From contig OU015567.1 in assembly GCA_907165135.1 (NCBI GenBank), positions 4,345,001-4,409,000 on the forward strand: DNA of 64,000 nt, read 5' to 3'. Made by a program: the position numbers and the translations under genes. Numbering within the stretch: position 1 is the first letter of the stretch; every line of letters begins with the position of its first letter. The notes beneath the pieces were generated by a model, which saw nothing but the letters and a program-made list of their open reading frames with translations, did no database searches and had not been told where the DNA came from. Shown here in pieces: positions 46,985-57,777 of this stretch. The DNA is from Oikopleura dioica (lineage: Eukaryota; Chordata; Appendicularia; Copelata; Oikopleuridae).

Positions 46985-47575
46985 AATTAATTGGCCACGA
47001 TACGTTCCATTCTGTTTTGAAAAAGGTCGGAAGCCATGTTCAAAAATTTCTTACATGACTGATATTTTGATTAAAAAAAAGTTATTTTACGACGCAAAAA
47101 CTAAAATTAAAATCAAATTCCTTTTCCTTAGGGTTAGGGTTAGGGTTAGGGTTAGCGTTGGTTAGGATTGTGTCAGCCAATCAAAATGGATGTTCGAAAA
47201 TTTTTCTTTATTGAATATTCAGATTATGCTATGTTGATGAAATTTCTCGAGGATTTCTTATCAGAACTGTAATTACTTCAAATTATCCGAATTATTCAAG
47301 CTCAACATCAATTAAATTCAGTATCTTTACATCTATCAGCCGGCTTCACACTCTCTCAATTTTACCTCAATCGTATTTATCACAGTGATATAATCACAGA
47401 TATTGAGGATCAAATCTTTTGATTCAACTTGAGTTTAATCGAGTTTTTCAAACAAAATTACCAGTATCATCGAGTTTACGATCAATTATAAAGCAATTAA
47501 ATATTATATATTGACATTATCATGAAGTTCATTTCTTAGTTTCATCCTATTTTTATAATTGAACAAGGATTTTAA
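46985..47575. other. Gene-poor AT-rich stretch
   Basis: No gene seen. Contains a TTAGGG array at 47127-47157. Confidence 0.4.
47127..47157. repeat. Interstitial telomere-type repeat (TTAGGG)
   Basis: About five consecutive TTAGGG units followed by the decayed GCGTTGGTTAGGATTG. Located beside a gene-poor, transposon-rich segment. A looser G-rich tract (GGGCTAGGGCTAGGG) lies near 54040. Confidence 0.8.
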
Positions 47576-47900
47576 GGACCCCCGTCAGCTTTTTCCTTCG
47601 AAAAATTGAAATTTTTAAAAACACCATATTTTGAATGCTTCCTCAGGTTAAACTTGCTTCATAAACTTGATAAGAGGAATTTTTGACAAAGAAAAACCAA
47701 TTTTTTTTGCCAAAATTAGTGCAAATTTGTCAATTTTCGGCGAAAAGTCCAATTTTAAAATGCGATTTTGAGGGTGTTAGAGTCGAAATAGACCCCAAAA
47801 AATGATGCCTCAAAATCGTTTTTTGACCCGTAGAATCGATGTTCGACTCAAAATTTTAAAATTCCGAAATTTTATTTTTTGAAAAAAGCTGACGTGGGGG
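47576..47900. mobile_element. 325-bp TTAA-flanked MITE
   Basis: TTAA at 47572-47575 and 47901-47904. Ends GGACCCCCGTCAGCTTTTTC and AAAAAGCTGACGTGGGGG are inverted over about 17 bases. Interior AT-rich. A different family from 31363/34879 but the same kind of target site. Confidence 0.7.
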
Positions 47901-48467
47901 TTAAAGAACTCAAAATTAATTGAATTCTTTAATTTCAAATAATCTTACCAGAAACTGCAGATAAGCAAATAATCGCTGCCTTTTTCATTTGATTCAATCA
48001 AATTTCTCTCTTGACAAAAAGAAGAAAAAATCAAAAAGCAGCTAAAAAAATTCCCCGAAAGTATTTTCCAGGTTTTTTTAATTTTTTTCCATTATCGCGA
48101 AATCTTATAAATCAAATAAGACACGCAAGAGCGCCCCCTGAGCAAGCGGCGGCGAAATTTCCGCGAAGTTGAGATTTTCGCTAATCACGTGAGAAAATAA
48201 GCGCTTCAATGGAGGACGCATCATGCAGATGTCATTCTTTTTATGCTTTGGGAGTTCTGAAAGATCATCTTTTATTTTTCACGCTTGATATATTCAATAA
48301 CAGAAACGGTATTTTCAAAAAAGGGATTTTAGAACTGCATGTCTCAATATTATCAGGTGAAAAGTTTTCACTGAAAACGGCTAGACGAGTAGGAAGATTT
48401 GATTGATTTTATTGAAGAGGGTTTTATCTGTCAGATGATCTCTTTTCACGTCAATTAATATAGAATC

Positions 48468-50249
48468 CAGGGCTGGTAAATTAGCGCACTATTTTCTCTC
48501 GAAGAAAAAAAAATTAGTGCACTAATTTTTTTTTAGAGACATTTTCGCGTCTTTCGCGCCTTTAGTGCACTAAAATGACACTAATTTTTCCTCTTGGGGA
48601 AATTAGTGACTTTTCGAGAGCTGATCAGCACTAAAGACGCGAAAAAAGAGGCTCTTTTTCATCATCCAATGGGCTCTTCCCGGATGATAGTTTCATGGAA
48701 GACGATTTCTGTCAGGGAAGAATTTCTTCAAACTGAAACTGCTAGATATTTAAAAATCAATGCATCATAAATATGACACAATTTAATTTTTAAAAAATCG
48801 TTTTCAGCCCCCCCCCCCCACCAAATTAAGTCAGCTAAGGTTATCGATCATCCTCTTTCACCTGAGCGTATTAGTTCTTTGAAACAAGTACTTTTCAGTT
48901 TTGCGAAAAAAAATATATTTCCAGTGTCCTAATTTAGTAACAAAAATGTTGAAAGGAATAAAAGTCAACTTTTGTTGGAAATTCTTTTTGTCGAATATTT
49001 TAATGATGAGCTAAGATAAGCTTTGCTAGGAAGGTCTTCTCCTAATTTTTTCGCAGGGCCATCCGCAGCTGGATCTTCCTGCTTTTCTTCATTTTTGCCT
49101 TTCTTCTTCTTGTTATCGTCCGACAACTTCTCATCGCTGTCCTCAACAGTCTCTGAAGCTGGAGCAGCCTTGACTGATACGTTCTACTTTCCGGGAACGG
49201 TCGGACTCATTACCAAAATTTTTGGTAACCCATTACCAATTTTCGGTTGTCGATTATCAATTTATATTTATTTTTTCGCCAAGTTAATGAATAAAACACC
49301 CCACAAGTTTTCTATTTTACAGGCGCGGAGCGCACACTCGCTCGTTGACCTTTTCCCCTACTTTCGTGGTCTAAGAGCTCTTCTCAGTACCTTTATATAA
49401 TTCTTTATTCACAGAATCATATATATTTGATAATTTAGAAGGGAGGTCTCCTCCCAAATTCACGCTTACTTGATAACTGCTAATGAAGAACTCCTCCCAA
49501 AGTTTTTTTTAGTTTTCTAGGATATAGCAATGCTATATTTTAAGAGTAAAATATATCAGGAGTAAATCTGCTTTCTGAATTATAAAGTAAGCATGAACTT
49601 GGGAGAAGATCTCCCTTCTGAATTGTGAAATAAATATGATTTTGTTAATTATGAATTATATTAACAATCTGCACAAGGCTGCTCCTGCTACAGACTTTTG
49701 AGGACAACGAAGATTAGTCGAACGACGACAAGAAGAAGATTGACAAGAAAGGGAAAATGCAGGAAGAACAAGCTTCAATAAAAAAATTAGGGAGAAGACC
49801 TCCCTTAGAAAGCTAATCTTAGGCTAAGAGTTTAAGCTTATCATTCAAATCAAGCACAGAAAGAGTTGCAAACGAAAAATGAATTCTATTTTTCCCTATA
49901 TAATATAAGCTATATTTGTTACTTTAAAGAAAATTAACAAATGGATTGATAAAGTCTTTTTTGACTTTATAATAAAATTCACGCCCTCGATTACCCAATC
50001 CACTTTATTGAAACTCTTTGAAATTCTAATATTAACGAAGTTTGAAATTCTCAAACTTACGTATTCTTCAGAATTAAAGAGCCCGCGCTCATTGGCGGGC
50101 CAATCAGCAGCCCTTATTTTCGACACTTTTCGAGACACACGCGAAAGAGACGCGAAAGTCACTATAGTCTCGACAAAATAAATTCGCGCACTAATTTTAG
50201 TGCACTAAAAATTTTCGACAGATTTTAGGACGCGAATTTACCAGCCCTG
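48468..50249. mobile_element. 1.78-kb non-autonomous hAT-like element, 8-bp TSD ATAGAATC
   Basis: Begins CAGGGCTGGTAAATTAGCGC and ends GCGAATTTACCAGCCCTG. Perfect direct repeats ATAGAATC at 48460-48467 and 50250-50257. Subterminal regions carry repeated AGTGCACTAA and GACGCG motifs near both ends, as transposase-binding sites would. No long frame resembles a transposase. A smaller inverted element is nested inside at about 49437-49619. Eight-base duplication and CAG..CTG ends are diagnostic of hAT. Confidence 0.88.
49437..49619. repeat. 183-bp inverted-repeat element nested in the hAT element
   Basis: Arms AGAAGGGAGGTCTCCTCCCA and TGGGAGAAGATCTCCCTTCT (imperfect) continue inward with CGCTTACTT / AAGTAAGCAT. 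Confidence 0.6.
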
Positions 50250-51280
50250 ATAGAATCAAGCACTGGATAATTTCTGATTGACGACATATTTATAATTTGA
50301 TCATGGCCCATGATTCATGGGTTCTCCCGCTACCGATATGTCCCTTTCCAATAAATTTTATTTGAGTCCAAAGAGTAAATTTTAGAAGGAAAAAAGTATG
50401 AATCGGAATAGTACCTATCAAGGATGGAGGTCCATTTTTATGGTTGAAATCGCCTTTATACGGGTATCTAAAACATATTATTAGACATCAAGCATTACCA
50501 ACTCAAATATATGGGAATTCAGCCTTTCTCAACTTTTTGTAATGACAAAAGAAGAATTGCTCAAATTCATAAGAACTGGAGCATACGCATCTGCAATGAT
50601 TTGAACAAATATTATATTATTATATTATCATATAAAGATACCAATTTGAGGTCCTAATTATAGATTTTATGGCCGGCCTTATTTCTGAATATTGAGTTCA
50701 GCTGCCATTTATTCACGGCCTAACGATTCTCAGAGATCCGAATTGTCAGGACCCAACTCAGCTTTTCTGGCCTTGATTGGTTTCCTTCAAATAAATGGAA
50801 TTAACCTCGGTGCGAGCACTTTACTCTTTCTAAAATTCGACTCTGTGCTGTCCATTATTTATCCGAGAAACTTTCTTATTTGACCGTTGTGATTCGCCGT
50901 TTAAATTTTCGATTTTCGGCGAAGATAATGACGGAATTCTCCAAACTGTGAACGAATCGACGTCTTTTAGAACAACAAATGCGCTCTCGTCAATTTTATT
51001 CGAACAACAAATTAAGCGATTTGCGACGTTTTTTTAGCGGAAGGATGGTTTAGAAAATCCTGCAACTCTCGGCTCCGGGCTAATTTAGAATAGGAGAAAG
51101 TCCAAAAGGAAAATGATGATTATTGCAGAATCCTTGTTTGAGTTTTCTAACTAAGGCCTGTCATGCTCGATAGTGACGGTTTTTTGCAAATAGTGAGACT
51201 TACATAATACGATCTTGCCCTATTTCATGTAGACATAGACAAAGTCTAAGTTTCGTCAATCTCAGAATAACAATTGAGAA
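50250..51280. other. Intergenic, no gene supported
   Basis: AT-rich. A frame at 50692-50883 has no features. The segment before 51281 is the presumed 5' region of the next gene. Confidence 0.35.
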
Positions 51281-51997
51281 ATGAGTGGGTACACGCTTTC
51301 GTATTTGACGGACAAATTGTCGCCTCGATTTTCGCCCAAGAAAAAGAGAAGAGTTTTCATAACGCATTTCGCTCAAGGAGAGAATTTTACAATTTTCGAA
51401 GGTCGATTCCATAGTGGAAAAATAGAAATTCTTGACAGAAAGAGTGAGACTTTCCGCAACAGCTTCGACCCTCCATGAACTGGAATTGTTCCTCGAGGAG
51501 CGATTCCATGTTCAGACCAAAGTCTTCTTCAATTCCGCCCCTCTTTCCGAAAGGGAGTTCTCCTCCCTCCCGATTGACGCAAGATTGACCGTCTCCCCAG
51601 TTTCCAGAAGCAAGAAGAATCGGTCGAAAAGACTTGAGCACTATGTTCAGCCCCCGGAAGGAATTATTTCCAGACTTACCTTCGACTTGTTCAGGCAAAG
51701 GTACGAGAATCTATTGAATAGATTCTATTCATCGATCTTTACCTCCCTCTTTTCTAGCGATGATGATCTTGCTTCCTTCAAAATTTCAACATCTTTTGCG
51801 GATCATGCGATGAGGTAAGCATTCGAAATGAGTAATAGAGCTTGTTGATCTTTGATCTTAAAATTTAAAGTTACGACTTGCATATTCCTGGACTCAAGCA
51901 TTTGATTTATCGCGCTGCAGGACTGCTGTCTTCTGTGTTTCGAGTTGCGGGAAGAGCTTTGATTGGCTTCGGAGCAGCTCTTGAACAAATTCTGTAA
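51281..51997 (+). CDS. Unrecognised protein, possible ubiquitin-like/DCX-like N-terminal fold
   Basis: Exons 51281-51397, 51426-51700, 51758-51814 and 51871-51997 join in phase (191 residues). Intron 1 (28 bp) closes only as GA-AG (ATTTTC|GAAGG to AATAG|AAATTC). N-terminus: MSGYTLSYLTDKLSPRF and a basic KKKRR. Then a possible beta-grasp segment: RVRLSATASTLHELELFLEE, VQTKVFFNSAPLSEREF. C-terminus: LKHLIYRAAGLLSSVFRVAG, an amphipathic or weakly hydrophobic helix that could contact a membrane. No family is recognised with confidence. Confidence 0.55.
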
Positions 51998-52424
51998 ATC
52001 GCATTCTGTAAAGAATAAAATGAAGTTCAAATGGCGGAAGTTGGCCTTGAGAAATTCGACTTGATTATTATATTTTAAGCAGCCACACCTTTATCTTTCC
52101 ATCAAGAAAAAGATGAAGCAAATGGCATCATTTCCATAAAGAGTGTTTTCCTACAGCTTTTAAGCCTCCTTATCTAATCCGGCTTAGTTGCATCATCATC
52201 GGTAATTTCTTCCTCCTCCTAGAAAGCACCCGAGCAGACTATTACACAACCCACAGCTTTTGTCCTTAACTTCCGTTGGTCATTGAGTTTCGACTTCGAA
52301 AAGCAAACCCTTCAGATTTTTTTAAAATCACTTACGCTTTCTCCTCTCTTTGTCTTTTCGATACGAAGACGGAGAAAGAGAGAAAGATTTTTCAAAAACG
52401 ATAATATGAAAAAAGAACTTGTTC
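51998..52424. other. Intergenic, no gene seen
   Basis: 3' UTR and AT-rich sequence between two plus-strand genes; no coding feature. Confidence 0.35.
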
Positions 52425-53241
52425 ATGTGGATTGAGGGAACTTTGAGGTGGTTTTTGATTCTTGCCGCGAATATACGAAGAGGACAGACGCAGTGCCCGC
52501 AAAATGAATTGGTCGAGGAGCTGAGTGGAGTGATAAGGAATGTTTGAATTTTGAAAACGTGAAATTTTTTTTCAACATAACATAGGCAGAAATACTCAAA
52601 AAAGCTACTCTACATATAAAATCACACTATATGTTTGATATATATATTTCAAAGAATCATATCGGATGATATTCAACGAAGCACATTTAAATATTTACAT
52701 TTGTATACGTAGCATATCAGTATGTAATATTATCACATAATATCGCTTGTTAACGAGTGCAATGTACAACTAAAACATGACTATTATATATTCTATCGAC
52801 GACGTTTAAAGGTTCCTAACATGTCCAGCTCACCTAATTGGCCGTCAAATTATCCCGATGGGCTTAGGTACGATAGCAATTTTCGATGACGAAATGAGCA
52901 TGATCATATCTATTCGTTCAGCTGCGGTTGGAGGATAGGAGAGGAAGGGTACATCGTTCGTGTCCGGTTTACAGCTTTCAATGTAGAAAACGATAATGCT
53001 TGTCGATTCGACTATATGGAAATTGCTGGGACAAGATATTGTGGGACAGAAATCCCGGATGTCGATGGATTCATCGCTCCTTTGACAGTGAACTTCGTTT
53101 CTGGTAGGAAAATGAATGACTTCATTTATGCTTCGCAATCATCAATTTTTAGATGGCAGTGTAAACCGAGAAGGCTTCCAGCTCTTCTACTTTCTCGAAG
53201 AACGCAGTGGCTCTGGAGATTTGATACCAGGACCGGAGTAA
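52425..53241 (+). CDS. Secreted single-CUB-domain protein
   Basis: Exons 52425-52537, 52829-52867, 52922-53103 and 53153-53241 join in phase to 140 residues. N-terminus MWIEGTLRWFLILAANIRRG is a likely signal peptide. A complete CUB domain follows: ELSGVISSPNWPSNYP, CGWRIGEEGYIVRVRFTAF, NACRFDYMEIAGTRYCG, and REGFQLFYFLEE at its end. Intron 1 (291 bp) is GA-AG (ATAAG|GAATG to TCCAG|CTCACC); this is the only join that restores the conserved SGVISSPNWP. CUB domains mediate protein or carbohydrate binding in secreted proteins; the partner is unknown. A Thr/Glu-rich open stretch near 53530-53630 might be an extension used by another isoform. Confidence 0.78.
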
Positions 53242-55049
53242 TTCCAAGCTTTTCTCTGCTACTAAGTCGTGATCATCCACTTCGATCATGGACCCAATTA
53301 CATCATGGCAGGCGTGTCAGCAGTAAAGGACTGAACTTAGAGCGCCTTTTATTCCGATAAGATGCTGATCCTTTCTTGTTCGTGGATTTTGATGAGTCAG
53401 GAATGGGTTCGAGGAAGTCAGATTCTCGTGAAAATAAATACATGTACTCAACTGTAGATAATAGCAATAGGATGTTTTTTATGCGAAGACGAAATATATC
53501 TTATTAATTAGATAACATGTCTAATTTTCAGCCCAAAATAGAAGAATTAACAACTATCTCTGCTGTCACAACTGAAGAGATAACAACTGAAGCAATTATT
53601 GAATTGACAAGTTCTTCTTCTTTTGAACAAAATTGCTCGATTGGAAATTTTACATTTGATCCAGGAAAAGATCAAACAAAAAAAGGATAAAAATTCCCCC
53701 GTTTTTCTTGATCAGACTTCAAAAAAGGAACGATTCTTCTGGTCTCTTGCCCGAATTTTCCATCCTTTCAATCGCGCCACATCTGCACGTCCTTTCATTT
53801 TTTCGATAAGCCACTGCCCGACTGTGAGAAGACGAAGAAAATCCTGCGTTCGACCGTTTATTCGCTCGCCAGTTTGACGTTTGGCTTTTTGGAAAACTAA
53901 ATAATATCGTTTAACTTGAGTTTTAGAGCGCTTTTTGGCTTGGCGACCGTCTACTCCTTCAATTCTATTTATACTCAGACGTTGCTTTATGCTCTTAATA
54001 TTCATGAAATCAGGTAAGCAGCCTCAATTTCGGGTTAAGGGCTAGGGCTAGGGTTACTGCTTATGGTGAGGGTAAGGGTAAGGGCCTTCCAAATAGGGAT
54101 CCTTACTTAGGGTTGATTTATCATTATGAGAGCCTTAATTTGTGGGCCCAAAGTTCAAAGAACCCCTAGATAAAGGAATTCGATAAAGAAAGTCTGAAGA
54201 TATTTAAAACTTATTTTGTTTGAAATCTTGATTTCAACCAAGAAAAATAAACCCAAAATCAGCTTCGTGGAATCATGCGCTAAGAGAATGATTTCTAGGA
54301 CTTTAATTTTGACGCGCGTAGAAACTCTCTTTATTTTTAAAATTTCAGAACGACTCGGATTCGCCGCCTGGGATCTCAAAGCACGATGAATCCTCTCAAA
54401 CATCTACCTCGTCACAAGTAACTGCCTCTTCCTGATCTTCATCTCATATATCTCGCGATTTCGACGACGTCAATAAAGAATAATACTTATTTTAGATTCA
54501 AAAGCCGATTCAATCGCCGATTCAGATGAAACTTTTCCGCATCATCCAGCTTTCTTTGTACATATGGCTCAATTTAAAATAAAGAAAATTGACGCACTAT
54601 TCAGATGTTTGATAATTCTTTCAGTTGCTTTATCTATATTCGCTTCAAAAATTACCGTTAACGGTCTGTAAGCAAGATGTTTATCATCATTCATTCCGAA
54701 CTAACCTCTCTGTCGTCTGTCTTCTAGAACTGTTTGTTTCCTAAGTAGAGAGAAAAATAAAATAAGCAGTTTTGAAGAAGAAAATGGTGAAAGTACTGAA
54801 TACAAACGGCATTTTGACGTTGAATGACTTTGTTCACGCGCTGCGGCATGGAGTTATTCTTGAGCAGATTCAAAGGGAAATGGATAAGTGCTCCTTTACC
54901 GGCTCCCTTGGATGTCCACAGGAACGGGATCATTATTTTCGATGACGAAGCTTCAGACTATGGATGATAATTTGAAGAAAATAGACATCTTTTTAAAAAA
55001 CAATTAAAAACCCTTCCTTTGATTTGCGTTTTTAATCCCCGTCTGTCAG
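53242..55049. other. Stretch with only fragmentary coding signals
   Basis: Contains a Thr/Glu-rich open segment (near 53530-53640), overlapping frames on both strands at 53620-54005 without features, a G-rich degenerate telomere-like tract near 54035-54085, and two possible small exons at 54349-54417 (NDSDSPPGISKHDESSQTS) and from about 54498. I could not assemble these into a gene. Upstream exons of the next gene may be here. Confidence 0.35.
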
Positions 55050-56999
55050 CTTGAATCGTGCGCTCTCGACTCTGACCATCGTGGAATAATTATCCGTCCA
55101 GTTTTTCGATTCGGGACGAATCCACCATGCGAGGATGTCATCATCCAGGAGGATACAGTCATTTGCCATCGCAATCCAGAGCCAACTCGCCTGAACAGGA
55201 AGCACAAGAATCATCACCATCATCATCATCACGTGCAAAAGATAACGCATCAGCACCATCATCACCATAAGAAGTCTTGTCCAAGACGAAAAGCTCCTGT
55301 TCGAAGTCAAAGCATCACAAACAGGAATTAGTTGTTAAAGTTGCTTCTTCAGACTCTTCTGAAAACAAGAAATTCAAATCCCAGTAAGAATATTTTACAA
55401 CTGACATACAGGGGCTTCCAACCTAGTCATACGAATTATTCTTCTGATGAGGCCTGTTCCCAATCGATTTATTACACCCCAAGCCACGGTTTGCGATATT
55501 CAACTTCAAATAGCCCAAAAATAATAAATGAATAAAATGAATTCCATTCATGAGGTAATAGAATTATTATCCGACTCGCAAGTTTTGATCTCGACAGAGA
55601 ATTTGTTGACCAAACAAGAAATTTCAATTTGATCTTCGATTTTGATCATAAATTATCCGGCTCTTTAGAGCAGAAAATAAAAGAGCCCGGCAGTTTCTTA
55701 ATTATTCTTTATCTAAATTAAAATTTCAAAACAGCAAAACCCATCTCCAGATCTCCCAGAAACGTCATTACCATTCGACAATCCCACCCTTGCCCGCATC
55801 GAGCCCGTGCATCATCAAGACAGCGATTGGAACAGTCAAAAATTGAATATGCAAAGCGAAAGATTCAATTCGCCAACCCTGAAGTTGCCATGGTCAAAAC
55901 CCTGTCAATCTGTGAGCCGGAAGAGATTGAAATCATGGAAGAAAATCCAGTCAAGGAGAAAGAAAGCGACATTCTTACTCCTCAAAAACTAGGGAAGGGA
56001 TCCATTTCTTAGAATGATGGTTATCAGAGTTTATATAAAATTGAGAAGCTGAAAAAAAAAACGAAAATTTTCTCAAAGGATTGAGAATTTTCGTCTAGAC
56101 ATGATGAATATATTAGCTATTTTTGATGCCTTTCTCTGTAAATGATCCCGTTCAGCTGAGAAAAAATCTGGTAATACTCAGTCCGTCAGGCAAATATATT
56201 CAAACGGAGATGGAAAAGAACAATGCGAGCAGGAGAGACGGGATACTGTTGATGATGAACACCAGGAGACGCAGTCACCAGAAGCAGCTGCAAGCCAAAT
56301 TCAAGAGGCAAAAAGCCAGCAGGATGATGTAAATGAAGATTCACCCAAGGAAATCATTGATCCTTCGGGGATGAAAAATAGCTTCACTCAAGTTACGAAC
56401 AGAGACGATATTATTCTAGAAGAAAATTGCTGTAAATCAGTCCAAGTAACTGACCGATTACACCAGGTAATCCCTCCCTTCTTCTTTCAATAAACGACAT
56501 TTTTAAAGGGCCGAATGTTTCAGTACAACGAAAGCGATTACACCGTTTCTTCACGAACACAGGATACTCTTCCAAAGTCCACTTTTCGCTCCGAGGCTTA
56601 CCAGCCAGAAGAAGAGGAGGAAAATAGCTCATTAGCTTCGGACGAGTGCTGTAATTGCTGTGGCGAGGTAGAAGCGCCGCCGAAGCGAAAAGACTCACTT
56701 CAAAGAAAAAACTCGCCGCCGCCTGTGCCACCTCATCGGGTTCATTTGGAATCTTGTGAAGCAAAGGGCATGACGGGCAGTAATGGCAAGTACCCGACTT
56801 GCTCCTGTGGGTACAAATGGGAACGCGATTTCATCAGCACTGATGATAGCTCTATGTAAGTAGCCTCATATTTCTTCATATTTTCATCAGATTTTGAAGG
56901 CTCTCTCGTATTGGCGCTCGACTTATCGGCTCAAGAACCAGCAATTCAGGAAATACATCTGTATCCGAAGGCGACTACTGTATCCATGCAATGGAATGA
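55050..56999 (+). CDS. Unrecognised His-rich, largely disordered protein (5' incomplete)
   Basis: Exons 55050-55305, 55353-55383, 55412-55488, 55735-55998, 56156-56466, 56524-56855 and 56900-56999 close in phase. The first readable exon has a few cysteines (ESCALDSDHRGIIIRPVFRF, PPCEDVIIQEDTVICHR), then a run KNHHHHHHHV...QHHHHKK. Later parts are Ser/Glu/Gln-rich with SH3-type proline motifs (NSPPPVPPHR), a Cys pair (DECCNCCGEVE) and a C-terminal CSCGYKWERDF. This could be an extracellular segment leading into a cytosolic adaptor-like tail, but I see no membrane helix. The intron after 55998 is GA-AG (AAGG|GATCC). Upstream exons not found. Function unknown. Confidence 0.55.
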
Positions 57000-57777
57000 G
57001 AATGAATCATCAAAATATTCAAGTGCGCCATTTCTGAAAATCTTCTGAAAATCAAAATTTTAACTCTATTTATTTAATAAATTTTTTACAAAACGAAAAG
57101 CGCTGACCTTATTATCTTGTGGAAAAAATCTTGTCCGTTTCTTCTATCAAGCAAAATTGACAGCATGGTTAGTCCGTTTCAAATTCTTTAAGAGCAGGGA
57201 ATGAAGGGAAGATGGGTTTTTATTCTGTATATGTAAGTTTGAGCTGTTTCTGTTGGTCAGAGTCGATGATGAACAATCTGAATTCAGCATCTATCTCCTT
57301 GGAATGGCCGAGTTCACGAGGCTAACTGAAGAAAACTCGTGAAACCACGTGTTCAGAATACAAGCAGAAAGTTAAAAATTACAAAGAAAATTTAATTACT
57401 CAAAAAACGTGCTTCAAAAGAATACTAAGGAAATGAGGAAAATAAATATTGAAACATTTAATGAAAAACGTCTAATAAAAAAAGAACTTGTCTATTTAAA
57501 GACGTCTAATAAAAAAGATAGGTCTATTCTTAGAAGTCTTTAAAAAAAAATGGCCATTTAAAGACCTCTAATAAAAATAAATAAAAGGTGTATTATATCG
57601 CATCATCTACAAAAAATTGAGGAAGCAATAAAATAGGTTTTTACCAGTTTGGATATCACAAAGAATTTTGCAAACGGCTCACATGGAGAAGGGACCGAAA
57701 CATGAAACTCTCCCACGAGTAGGGAAAGAAAGAATATGCCGTTCTAACAGATAATTCTAGTCATTTTATTCATCAAG
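57000..57777. other. Gene-poor gap, possible 5' exons of the K+ channel
   Basis: A short exon-like frame at about 57203-57231 (MKGRWVFILY before a GTAAG) followed by IVDDEQSEFSIYLLGMAEF after a TCAG is suggestive, but I could not join it onward. Near 57470-57600 short direct repeats of AAAGAC(C/G)TCTAATAAAAA occur three to four times. Confidence 0.35.

Noticed and set aside
47126-47165. Apparent Arg/Val-rich coding end (LRVRVRVRVSVG) on the plus strand
   Set aside because: It is simply the translation of the TTAGGG repeat and not a protein feature.
49023-49400. 125-codon frame inside the hAT-like element as a possible transposase remnant
   Set aside because: Ser/Phe/Leu-rich with no hAT dimerisation or zinc-finger motif; its length is explained by chance in pyrimidine-rich DNA.
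53712-54005. Minus-strand Lys/Arg-rich 97-codon frame
   Set aside because: Basic low-complexity composition, no signal peptide, no splice context, and an equally open frame on the other strand; not enough support to call a gene.
55032-55310. Minus-strand frame with Met-rich hydrophobic run (HVMMMMVMILVLPVQASW)
   Set aside because: It is the antisense of the CAT/CAC codons of the plus-strand His-rich exon, whose neighbours close in phase.
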